Shown here: positions 35,941-43,593 of the stretch, piece after piece
Numbering within the stretch: the stretch's first letter is position 1
Layout of the letters: the number at the start of each line of letters is the position of its first letter
Source of the DNA: an uncultured Erysipelotrichaceae bacterium
GTDB taxonomy: Bacteria > Bacillota_I > Bacilli_A > Erysipelotrichales > Erysipelotrichaceae
Assembly: GCA_947569705.1 (NCBI GenBank)
Contig: CANOSP010000013.1
Span: 1 to 51,981, forward strand
Direction: 5' to 3'
DNA: 51,981 bases
The notes under the pieces: generated by a model
Told to the model about the DNA's origin: nothing
Seen by the model: only the letters and a program-made list of their open reading frames with translations
Databases searched by the model: none
Made by a program: the position numbers and the translations under genes

Positions 35941-36723
35941 TTAATAACATTTTTGTAGGCAAAATTCGACACGGAGTTCGTTCAAATCAGAAACGATATG
36001 ATCCGGATAAATCCCCAGTCGCTCACAATCTGCCTCGGTATGAACCCCACCGAGTACGAGTACCGTTTCAACGCCGTTTTGTACCCCTAATAAAATATCC
36101 GTTTCTAAATTATCTCCGACAAAAATGACTTCATCCTTTTGTAATTGAGCCGCTTCCAATGCCTCAGTGAGAATCGGCTCATACGGTTTACCGATACAAG
36201 GACTTTTCTGATTACCGGCATACTCCATCATTGCCACAACACTACCGTTCCCAAGCATAAAACCGTTTTCCTGAGCCAATACTCGATCATGATTCGTACC
36301 GATTAAAACAGCACCGTTTTTCAATGCATTCACGGCATGTGAATATTTCTGATAGCTTGCCTTTTGATCCAATCCGACAAAAACGAAATCAGGATTTTCA
36401 TCATCAAATAAAAATCCCTGTTCCAACAAAGCTTCCCTCAAGCCTTCCTCGCCGATCATAAATACCTTGCGCTTATCATAATTCTTACGGACATAAATGG
36501 CGGCTGCCATTGCACTTGTAAAGAAATCATTTTTTCTGATTCCGATATACCCCATACTTTCCATATGTTCTACGTTTTGTTTACGGGTGCGCTTTGAATT
36601 ATTTGTTAAAAATAAATAACGCTGATGATTTTGATGTAAGGCTTCCATTAATTCCTTTCCGCCTTCCATCATTTTATTTCCTCGATACATTGTTCCGTCC
36701 AAATCTAATAATATTGCTTTCAT
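35941..36723 (-). CDS. HAD-superfamily phosphatase, NagD-like (class IIA)
   Basis: A 260-residue phosphatase. Motif I is LLDLDGTMYRG (nucleophile Asp near residue 7), motif II LTNNSKR, a class IIA cap domain sits in the middle, and motif III/IV is GKPYEPILTEAL with IFVGDNLETDILLG. Members of this subgroup dephosphorylate sugar phosphates, nucleotides or damaged metabolites such as 2-phosphoglycolate. Being next to enolase suggests metabolite repair for glycolysis, but that is inference. It has no partner in an operon. Confidence 0.9.
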   Translation of the reverse strand: MKAILLDLDGTMYRGNKMMEGGKELMEALHQNHQRYLFLTNNSKRTRKQNVEHMESMGYIGIRKNDFFTSAMAAAIYVRKNYDKRKVFMIGEEGLREALLEQGFLFDDENPDFVFVGLDQKASYQKYSHAVNALKNGAVLIGTNHDRVLAQENGFMLGNGSVVAMMEYAGNQKSPCIGKPYEPILTEALEAAQLQKDEVIFVGDNLETDILLGVQNGVETVLVLGGVHTEADCERLGIYPDHIVSDLNELRVEFCLQKCY

Positions 36724-37060
36724 AGGCTCACCCCTTTTCCATAATTATACACTATCTTCTGGAAATTACGACCAAATATTTCAAAAATGAAACACAAAAA
36801 TGTCATTCTAAGCCAAAAATTATAACAAAAATCCATTTTTAGTGTTAATAACACTAAAAATGGATTTCATGTACATGATAAATACTACATATTCATTATA
36901 GAATGAAGTCATAAAAATGAATAGATATATAAACGGAATATTAGAGCAGCGATTACCGCAAAAAAAGTGTCTTAAAAAACATTGTAATGATAAAATACAG
37001 TTCGATCAGAAATAATAATAAAATATGAAACGATTCGATATATTGTGAAAAGATATAAAA
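36724..37060. other. intergenic stretch with a long perfect hairpin
   Basis: About 340 bases between the HAD gene and the ald terminator, AT-rich and without a credible protein gene. The only strong structures are the 19-bp-arm hairpin at 36829-36867, the adjoining palindrome CATGTACATG (36868-36877) and a TATAAT on the minus strand at 36895-36900. Confidence 0.5.
36824..36888 (-). ncRNA. candidate short RNA ending in a 19-bp perfect hairpin
   Basis: On the minus strand a perfect TATAAT (36895-36900), with a weak -35 (TATTCA, 17 bases away), precedes a stretch of about 65 bases. This ends in AAATCCATTTTTAGTGTTA and its exact complement separated by one base, followed by five T. The hairpin is a convincing terminator for a transcript that would contain no gene. 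The short length and weak -35 keep confidence low. Confidence 0.3.
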
Positions 37061-37085
37061 AATGCACCTCATTATAAAGTGCATT
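37056..37085 (-). terminator. Rho-independent terminator of ald
   Basis: On the minus strand AATGCAC pairs with GTGCATT around 11 bases and runs into six T, about 45 bases after the alanine dehydrogenase stop. Confidence 0.85.
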
Positions 37086-37129
37086 ATCGTTGTTTACCTA
37101 TCAACTTTCATCATTTACTGCTATGAATA

Positions 37130-38239
37130 TTACCACAATTCATTAGGATCTTTATAGGTCATTTGTAATGCGTCCGCAACCTTTTGATAAGTGATATGCC
37201 CCTGATACGTATTTAGTCCCGAAAGGAACAGCGGATCATTTTTTAAAGCATCAATACCCTGTTCAGCCAATCTCAATACATACGGTAATGTCGCATTGGA
37301 AAGAGCTGTCGTAGAGGTACGCGGTACAGCACCCGGCATATTCGCAACCGCATAATGTCTTACACCATATACCTCATAATAAGGATCATCATGAGTAGTG
37401 ACACGATCGATTGTTTCGATACATCCGCCTTGGTCTATCGCCACATCAACGATTGCGCTGCCTTTTTTCATAGTCTGAACCATATCGGCAGTTACCAGTT
37501 TCGGCGCCTTAGCTCCCGGTATTAATACGGCACCGATTACTAGATCGGCACTCTTTAATGCACGGCGTAAATTATATTCATTATTATAGGCAGTATGAAT
37601 CGTACCGCCGGAAATATCATCAATATAGCTCATGCGATTGGCATTGATATCGAACACGGTAACGATCGCTCCCAGACCGCAGGCGATTTTGGCTGCGTTT
37701 AAACCAACCGTACCGCCGCCGATAATTACGACTTCTGCCGGAAAAACACCCGGAACGCCGCCCAATAAAAGACCTCTGCCGTGATTGTTTTTCTGTAACA
37801 TGGTCGCGCCGATCTGCACTGCCATTCTTCCTGCGACCTCACTCATCGGTGTTAATAACGGAAGTCCGCCTTTTTCATCCTTAATGGTTTCGTAAGCAAT
37901 CGCCGTTGTTTTTGACTCTACCAAAGCATTCGCAAATGCGGCATTGTTTGCGATGTGCAGATACGTAAACACCATTTGATCTTCACGTAAATAATGGTAT
38001 TCCTCACTTAAATATTCTTTTACTTTTACAATTAAATCCGCTTGTGCAAATACTTCTTTCACATCACATAAAATCGCATTTGCCGCCGCATATTCCTGAT
38101 CCTCAAAACCGCTTCCTAATCCGGCACCGTGTTCCACATATACGGTATGTCCTGCTTGCGTCAATGCATAAACACCGGCAGGTGTCATAGAAACGCGATT
38201 TTCATTGTTTTTTATTTCCTTAGGTATTCCGATTTTCAT
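37130..38239 (-). CDS. ald: alanine dehydrogenase
   Basis: Oxidises L-alanine to pyruvate and ammonia with NAD+, or the reverse. The 369-residue protein has the family start MKIGIPKEIKNNENRVSMTPAG (RVSxTP substrate Arg), the catalytic Lys in DLIVKVKEY and His in FTYLHIAN, the NAD-binding GGGTVGLNAAKIACGLGA and the closing LPGAVPRTSTTALSNATLPY-like segment (here MPGAVPRTSTTALSN). AAGGAG lies eight bases before the ATG at 38239; two further in-frame codons upstream are unlikely. A promoter sits at 38266-38294. It makes a single-gene unit, divergent from a small lipoprotein gene. Confidence 0.97.
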   Translation of the reverse strand: MKIGIPKEIKNNENRVSMTPAGVYALTQAGHTVYVEHGAGLGSGFEDQEYAAANAILCDVKEVFAQADLIVKVKEYLSEEYHYLREDQMVFTYLHIANNAAFANALVESKTTAIAYETIKDEKGGLPLLTPMSEVAGRMAVQIGATMLQKNNHGRGLLLGGVPGVFPAEVVIIGGGTVGLNAAKIACGLGAIVTVFDINANRMSYIDDISGGTIHTAYNNEYNLRRALKSADLVIGAVLIPGAKAPKLVTADMVQTMKKGSAIVDVAIDQGGCIETIDRVTTHDDPYYEVYGVRHYAVANMPGAVPRTSTTALSNATLPYVLRLAEQGIDALKNDPLFLSGLNTYQGHITYQKVADALQMTYKDPNELW

Positions 38240-38265
38240 GACCATCACTCCTTGTTATTTAAACT

Positions 38266-38294
38266 ATTATAACACTTTTTTATGTCTGCGCCAA
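38266..38294 (-). promoter_or_regulatory. ald promoter
   Basis: On the minus strand TTGGCG (38289-38294) and a perfect TATAAT (38266-38271) are 17 bases apart, about 27 bases before the alanine dehydrogenase start. Confidence 0.7.
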
Positions 38295-38453
38295 TGTACA
38301 ATTTATCATCTTCAGAAAGGTACAATGATGTAGTTTTGCGCTTATAATTATGTTATAATGATTACAATTAGGAGCGTGTACATAAATCGGTACTGTCAAG
38401 TATTGCATACCTTCATCAATGAATTCGGTTTGCCATTTATAGAGGAGGAGCTT

Positions 38454-38792
38454 ATGAGAAAAGGATTATTGGTATTATCATTATTAGTATTACCGACAGT
38501 TTTAACAGGATGCATCAAAGGAATCACCGAAACAAAAGTACATCCGGACAGTAAAGATGTTACAATCAGCTTAGAGGAATATAATCAACTGAAATCCGGT
38601 ATGACCGAAGACGAGGTTTGGGCTATTATCGGCGGGCAATGTACAAACACCGGAACGACTGACTTAGGTCTTGGAGAAGCATATAAAACCGTTTCATACG
38701 GATGTAACGGCGAAGGCAGTCTCGGCGCAAATGCTATTTTAATGTTCCAAGGCGGTAAATTAACAACTATGTCACAGGCAGGATTGAAATAA
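38454..38792 (+). CDS. small lipoprotein with a DUF3862/BLIP-like domain
   Basis: A 112-residue lipoprotein: the signal peptide MRKGLLVLSLLVLPTVLTGC ends in the lipobox LTGC (Cys at residue 20). The remainder, SLEEYNQLKSGMTEDEVWAIIGGQCTNTG and VSYGCNGEGSLGANAILMFQGGKLTTMSQAGL, follows the DUF3862 / BLIP-like two-repeat fold in which a (S)GMT-x-DEV helix packs on a small sheet. Such domains bind other proteins; a partner cannot be named. AGAGGAGG fixes the start at 38454 although the frame is open further upstream. It ends at a terminator near 38930. Confidence 0.82.
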   Translation: MRKGLLVLSLLVLPTVLTGCIKGITETKVHPDSKDVTISLEEYNQLKSGMTEDEVWAIIGGQCTNTGTTDLGLGEAYKTVSYGCNGEGSLGANAILMFQGGKLTTMSQAGLK

Positions 38793-38888
38793 GGCGATTG
38801 CTTCATAACAATGAATGTGTGAATAATGCAGTGATCTTACCGATGATTGTGTACAAAAAAATTCGCTCCTATTTAGTAATACTGCATA

Positions 38889-38930
38889 TAAAAAAACGGT
38901 GATGCTTAAGATCAGCTCAGCCGTTTTTTT
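38889..38930 (+). terminator. Rho-independent terminator after the small lipoprotein
   Basis: AAAACGG and CCGTTTT close a stem with an inner TGAT/ATCA pairing and a following T run. It lies about 100 bases beyond the lipoprotein stop and could also serve the convergent Nudix gene. Confidence 0.65.
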
Positions 38931-38975
38931 ATTGTTTAAAAATGCTTTATCCAAACAATTTGATTGTTTATACAT

Positions 38976-39551
38976 TTAACCTTTTGATAAAAATGCGGTC
39001 GTTTTATTTATCAGTTTTTGATAAACAGGAAGCATTGCTTTTTCTGTCACTATACGATCGATTTCATCAACGGAAAACCATGCCGCTCCGCTGTTTTCAT
39101 CAGCTTTTATCGATAAGGGAGCTTGATCATCAGCTTCACATAAATACGTAAGGTTCAGATGCAAGTGCGAAGCGATGTATTCATTGTGTTTGAAATGACC
39201 GTGAACCGGCAGAAGATCAAGCGCAAGCGGATCTTTTTTCAGCACTCTTAATGCAGCTAAACCGCTTTCTTCTTTTCCTTCCTTTAATGCCACTGCCAAA
39301 GGATCATTTGTACCGTCTAAATGTCCGCCGCACCAACTCCATGAGTCATAAATATTATGATATACCATTAATACCTTGGTATGATCTTGATTGATAATCC
39401 ACAAAGAAGCGGTAAAATGTGCAATGTCATTGTTGCGGGTTATAATGTCGGGAAATAATGCGATAAGCTTTAACATCATCGAGCGATCTTTTATTTCCTG
39501 TTCGTCCTGTGCTTGATATGCATTGACTGTCTCATACAATTTATAATTCAT
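38976..39551 (-). CDS. Nudix hydrolase
   Basis: A 191-residue Nudix protein. The Nudix box lies at GGHLDGTNDPLAVALKEGKEESGL (mid protein): the metal-binding Glu residues of KEGKEESG are intact, while the Glu expected seven residues after the first Gly is Asn and the Arg is Lys. It could hydrolyse nucleoside diphosphate compounds. The ATG at 39551 lies inside the 3' end of mutY (11-base overlap), so the pair is translationally coupled. This suggests a MutT-like role against oxidised nucleotides, but the altered box means another substrate cannot be excluded. Confidence 0.85.
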   Translation of the reverse strand: MNYKLYETVNAYQAQDEQEIKDRSMMLKLIALFPDIITRNNDIAHFTASLWIINQDHTKVLMVYHNIYDSWSWCGGHLDGTNDPLAVALKEGKEESGLAALRVLKKDPLALDLLPVHGHFKHNEYIASHLHLNLTYLCEADDQAPLSIKADENSGAAWFSVDEIDRIVTEKAMLPVYQKLINKTTAFLSKG

Positions 39552-40617
39552 TGTTTTTTGCTCCCGATAATGCCTGAAGTGCAATATCCTTATAGATATG
39601 AAATGCCGATGCAATCGCATAAGTGTGCATGAGATCGTGTTGATAACACCATATATCATTTTCATATTTTAAATCATCAATGACTGCCAGCCATCCCTGC
39701 ATATGCCATTCTTTATGGGTAAAGATATGCTTGGATGCGGGCAGTGGTTCTATTCGCTTCATTGTCGCAAACGCACCGCAATACTTCTTAATTTCATTTT
39801 CAGTAAAATATCCTTCAAGAAAATCAAATTGATATAGATCTGCCAATAAGCCTTGATTGGGGCGTTTCGTTAAATGCACCTTGTTTTGATGTAACAGAAT
39901 CAAAACCGTATGCTGTTCAATTGTTCGCTGTTTTTTGGCTTTCTTCAGCGGCAAGCGAGTTGTATCATTACGCTGATAGGCGATGCATTCACTTGAAACG
40001 GGACAACGATCACAATGCGGAGCGCCGTTGGGAACACAGATCAACGCCCCCAATTCCATTAATGCCTGATTATAAGCATCACAGCGATTGGGAATATACT
40101 CCTGAATGATTGTTCTGAATTTATGCTTTACTGCTTCTGATGAAATATCATCTTCAAGATAAAGGATACGCGCGAATACGCGCATTACATTCCCATCTAC
40201 TGCACATACCGGAACGCGATAAGCGATAGATGCAATCGCACCTGCAGTATATAAACCGATACCGGGCAGCTGCAATAACTGGGCAACCTCACAAGGCAGT
40301 TGTCCGTGATAGCGTTCCATGCATATGAGCGCACTCTTTTTCATATTGCGGACACGATTATAATACCCAAGACCTTCCCACAGCTTAATCAGACGATCAT
40401 CCTCGCATTCCGCCAAAGCTTGCAGCGTCGGAAGTTCTTGCATAAACCGATTGAAATACGGTTTTACTGCCTCTACTCTCGTCTGTTGAAGCATAATCTC
40501 ACTGACCCATACTGCATAAGGAGACGGGTGATCCCGCCAAGGTAAACTACGCTTATTGGCATCATACCATGCCAACAGCTTCTCATTCATTTTTTCTTTA
40601 TTATGTGTAGTATTCAT
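39541..40617 (-). CDS. mutY: A/G-specific adenine glycosylase MutY
   Basis: Removes adenine mispaired with 8-oxoguanine. The 358-residue protein has the helix-hairpin-helix region (LPGIGLYTAGAIASIAY), the catalytic Glu in LQQTRVEAV, the catalytic Asp in VCAVDGNVMRVFAR and the [4Fe-4S] Cys set in CVPNGAPHCDRCPVSSEC (spacing 6, 2, 5). The C-terminal domain is MutT-like, with KHIFTHKEWHMQGW. It has no recognisable ribosome binding site. A promoter at 40624-40652 would start transcription at the A of the ATG, so the message may be leaderless. The next ATG, nine codons in, also lacks a good site. Confidence 0.96.
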   Translation of the reverse strand: MNTTHNKEKMNEKLLAWYDANKRSLPWRDHPSPYAVWVSEIMLQQTRVEAVKPYFNRFMQELPTLQALAECEDDRLIKLWEGLGYYNRVRNMKKSALICMERYHGQLPCEVAQLLQLPGIGLYTAGAIASIAYRVPVCAVDGNVMRVFARILYLEDDISSEAVKHKFRTIIQEYIPNRCDAYNQALMELGALICVPNGAPHCDRCPVSSECIAYQRNDTTRLPLKKAKKQRTIEQHTVLILLHQNKVHLTKRPNQGLLADLYQFDFLEGYFTENEIKKYCGAFATMKRIEPLPASKHIFTHKEWHMQGWLAVIDDLKYENDIWCYQHDLMHTYAIASAFHIYKDIALQALSGAKNNEL

Positions 40618-40623
40618 AGCATT

Positions 40624-40652
40624 AGTATATCATAATCAATATGCTTATCCAA
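40624..40652 (-). promoter_or_regulatory. mutY promoter, predicted start at the initiation codon
   Basis: On the minus strand TTGGAT (40647-40652) and TATACT (40624-40629) are 17 bases apart. Seven bases beyond the -10 box is 40617, the first base of the mutY ATG. The unit lies in the 40-base gap after copA. Confidence 0.5.
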
Positions 40653-40657
40653 ACATT

Positions 40658-43105
40658 TTACTTCAGCCTGCGTAAGCGCAGCGCATTTGTAACGACACTG
40701 ACACTGGAAAATGCCATAGCCGCCCCGGCAAAGACCGGCGATAACAGAGGTCCGCCGAAACAGTATAATAATCCTGCGGCAATCGGAATACCGAGTGAAT
40801 TATAAAAGAACGCCCAAAATAGATTTTGTTTAATATTGCGTATTACTGCTTTAGAAATGTGTATACAGGTCAGTACATCATGTAGACTGTCTTTTACCAA
40901 AACCACATCTGCACTTTCTACAGCTACATCACTGCCGCTGCCGATCGCAATACCGACATCACTCTGTGTCAAAGCCACCGCATCATTGATACCGTCACCG
41001 ACCATCGCTACTTTTTTCCCTTGTTGTTGGAGCCGTTCAATTTCAATCGCCTTGCCGTCCGGAAGCACTTGAGCAATAACATGATCGATTCCTGCCTGTT
41101 GAGCGATTGCCTGTGCCGTTATTTTATGATCGCCGGTAATCATTACAACGTCAATTCCCTGCTGTTTCAATTCCTGAACCACCTGAGAGCTGTCATCCTT
41201 AATTTCATCAGCCAAAGCGATAATTCCCAATACTTTGGTTTCATCACCGACCCAAACGACTGTTTTACCTGCTTTTGAATATTGTTGTTCCTGTTGCAGG
41301 CAGCTGTCAGTTGTAAGTCCTTGTTGTTCCATCAAGGCGCGATTACCGATATAGATCGTTTTCTTTAAAACTGTCCCGCGCATTCCCAAACCGTTATAAG
41401 TAATAATTTGTTCGGCTGTTAAAGGATCACAAGACAATTCTTCTGCTTTGGAAATGATCGCTTTTGCCAGCGGATGCTTACTGCCGGATTCGATAGTTGC
41501 ACACATTCGCATGAAATCATTTTGATCTGTTTCAGTTTCAATATCGGTAACCGTCAGTTTGCCTTTTGTCAGCGTACCGGTTTTATCGAATACGATCGTA
41601 TCGATATGAGCTGCTTGTTCCAATGCTTCACTGCTTTTCATCAATACACCGAGCTGTGCCGATCGCCCGGTTCCTACCATGATCGCCGTCGGTGTTGCTA
41701 AACCGAGCGCACACGGACAGGCAATCACTAATACACTTACGAACACGGTAAGTGAAAATGCCGCATCTTGTTCTGCCAAATACCACAAAAATGCCGCCGC
41801 AAAAGCAATCGCCATAACCGTAGGCACAAATACTGCCGATATTTGATCTGCGATACGAGCAATCGGTGCCTTTTTGCCTTGTGCATTTTCGACCATCGCA
41901 ATAATTTTTGCCAACATCGTATCCTGTGGCAATGCCGTGACTCTCATTCGCAATCGTCCGTCTAAATTCATCGTTCCGCCGATCAACCGATCATCCTCAT
42001 GTTTATCTATCGGGATACTCTCACCCGTCAACATACTTTCATCAACTGCACCGCTTCCCTCTATCACAATTCCGTCAAGGGGAATATGGTCTCCCGGTTT
42101 CACGATCAACTCATCATCTAACGCAATTTCATCTAAGGAAACAACTATTTCTTTCCCATTTTTCCACAACAATGCGACCGGAGCCTGTAACGACATCAAT
42201 GCCGCAATCGCATCAGTTGTCTTTGCCTTGGAGCGTGCTTCCAAATGCTTTCCGAACATCACCAATGCAACCACCACACCGGCAGATTCAAAATAGAGAC
42301 GATGCACACTGTGAAGGTCTCCCTGCCATATTAAATATAAAGAATATAAGGAATAAAGATATGCACTTCCCGTCCCTACCGCAACTAATGTATCCATATT
42401 CGCTGCCCCGTGTACCAATGCTTTCATACCGCGAGTAAAGAAATGTCTTCCGAGCAATAAAATCATAGTCGCTAAGACAAATTGGATTAAGGCAAAATAA
42501 AACGGATGCGTATCATAATGAATAATGTCAGGAAGCGGCAATGTTATTTCTCCCAGCATATGAGACATGCCGATATACAAAAGCACGAATGCCAATACTA
42601 AGGTCACATAAATAGTATAGCTGCGTTTTTTCTTTGTCTCTTCCATACGCTGCGTTTCTTTTAAGGCAGCCTGAAAGCCGCTTTTTTCAATTCGCTGAAT
42701 AATTTCAGCCAGCTTGATCATCTTTGCGTCATATTCTACATATGCACTGTTTGTCAATAAATTCACCTGTATCAAGCTGACTCCCGCCAATTTACCGACA
42801 CTTCGCTCAATCGCCGCACTGCATGCCGCACAGTGCATTCCCGAGATGCTTAATTCGGCATGTTTATGTTGTGCTTTTGCTTCTGTTTTCATCTCACTTA
42901 ATCGAAATCCTGCTTTCATCAGCTTTTCATTATACAATGAAAGATCAGGCTCATTTTTTGCCTGCACACTCACTTGATTCATCACCAAATTCACCTGTGC
43001 GCTCTCTACATCATCCAGCTTGTTTAAGATTCGCTCGACCCCTGCAGCACATGCCGCACAGCTCATGCCGTCCACATGATATGTCTTTTCACATTTGTTT
43101 TCCAT
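40658..43105 (-). CDS. copA: copper-exporting P1B-type ATPase
   Basis: An 815-residue membrane pump that exports Cu+ using ATP. Two N-terminal metal-binding HMA domains (MSCAACAAG and MHCAACSAA, each CxxC) precede eight transmembrane helices. The ion-path motif is CPC in VIACPCALGLATPT, the actuator has TGES, the phosphorylated Asp is in FDKTGTLTKG and the nucleotide pocket has HP and GDGINDAVAL. It follows csoR by ten bases and is repressed by it without copper. No separate copZ chaperone gene is present here. Function is secure; silver export is also possible. Confidence 0.97.
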   Translation of the reverse strand: MENKCEKTYHVDGMSCAACAAGVERILNKLDDVESAQVNLVMNQVSVQAKNEPDLSLYNEKLMKAGFRLSEMKTEAKAQHKHAELSISGMHCAACSAAIERSVGKLAGVSLIQVNLLTNSAYVEYDAKMIKLAEIIQRIEKSGFQAALKETQRMEETKKKRSYTIYVTLVLAFVLLYIGMSHMLGEITLPLPDIIHYDTHPFYFALIQFVLATMILLLGRHFFTRGMKALVHGAANMDTLVAVGTGSAYLYSLYSLYLIWQGDLHSVHRLYFESAGVVVALVMFGKHLEARSKAKTTDAIAALMSLQAPVALLWKNGKEIVVSLDEIALDDELIVKPGDHIPLDGIVIEGSGAVDESMLTGESIPIDKHEDDRLIGGTMNLDGRLRMRVTALPQDTMLAKIIAMVENAQGKKAPIARIADQISAVFVPTVMAIAFAAAFLWYLAEQDAAFSLTVFVSVLVIACPCALGLATPTAIMVGTGRSAQLGVLMKSSEALEQAAHIDTIVFDKTGTLTKGKLTVTDIETETDQNDFMRMCATIESGSKHPLAKAIISKAEELSCDPLTAEQIITYNGLGMRGTVLKKTIYIGNRALMEQQGLTTDSCLQQEQQYSKAGKTVVWVGDETKVLGIIALADEIKDDSSQVVQELKQQGIDVVMITGDHKITAQAIAQQAGIDHVIAQVLPDGKAIEIERLQQQGKKVAMVGDGINDAVALTQSDVGIAIGSGSDVAVESADVVLVKDSLHDVLTCIHISKAVIRNIKQNLFWAFFYNSLGIPIAAGLLYCFGGPLLSPVFAGAAMAFSSVSVVTNALRLRRLK

Positions 43106-43115
43106 GAATTCACCT

Positions 43116-43382
43116 CTATTTCAGTACCTTTGCCAACAGCTGTTCTATTTCTTTCAGCTTCTCATCAACATCATTTTGGCTTGAAATCGCTGTTTTTACA
43201 CAGCTTTCTAAATGCCCGCTTAAAATATGCAGATTAGCTTTTTTCAATAATGCATTGCTTGCCATGATCTGATTCGATATATCGATACAATACCGTTCTT
43301 CCTCAATCATGTGTAGGATTCCGTCAATTTGACCTCGTGCCGTTTTTAAACAGCGCAAGGCGTTGGATCGTTCTTTATTCAT
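43116..43382 (-). CDS. csoR: copper-sensing repressor CsoR
   Basis: An 88-residue all-helical repressor that releases DNA when Cu+ binds. The Cys-His-Cys site is complete: Cys32 (RYCIDISNQ), His57 and Cys61 (GHLESC), matching Cys36-His61-Cys65 of characterised CsoR. MNKERSNALRCLKTARGQIDGILHMI is the N-terminal DNA-contact helix. GGGAGG precedes the ATG at 43382. The operator at 43393-43411 lies just upstream, so the gene regulates itself and copA. Confidence 0.95.
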   Translation of the reverse strand: MNKERSNALRCLKTARGQIDGILHMIEEERYCIDISNQIMASNALLKKANLHILSGHLESCVKTAISSQNDVDEKLKEIEQLLAKVLK

Positions 43383-43392
43383 AAGCCCTCCC

Positions 43393-43411
43393 AACACCCC
43401 CTATGGGTGTT
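43393..43411. promoter_or_regulatory. CsoR operator
   Basis: AACACCC and GGGTGTT are perfect 7-bp arms around five bases containing the CCTAT core of CsoR sites. The operator lies directly downstream of the -10 box and 12-30 bases before the csoR start, so a bound repressor would block initiation. Confidence 0.8.
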
Positions 43412-43419
43412 ACGTTAAC

Positions 43420-43448
43420 AGTATATAAAAAATTTCCTTGATCGTCAA
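43420..43448 (-). promoter_or_regulatory. csoR-copA promoter
   Basis: On the minus strand TTGACG (43443-43448) and TATACT (43420-43425) are 17 bases apart; the CsoR operator follows immediately. Confidence 0.75.
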
Positions 43449-43593
43449 TTGATTTGACTGACTTCATTTGATAAGCACACCTAAAGCTTCAAAAGTTGTG
43501 AAAACATGAAACTGTGTGAAAATCCATTTTATATCGGCATTTGGAATGAAAACAATGTTGGATCCCATACTAAGCTTAAGAGGTGATAATTTT

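Noticed and set aside
41874-42296. Open frames antisense to copA (for example a 140-residue frame)
   Set aside because: They arise from codon bias of the pump gene; no start site or family pattern.
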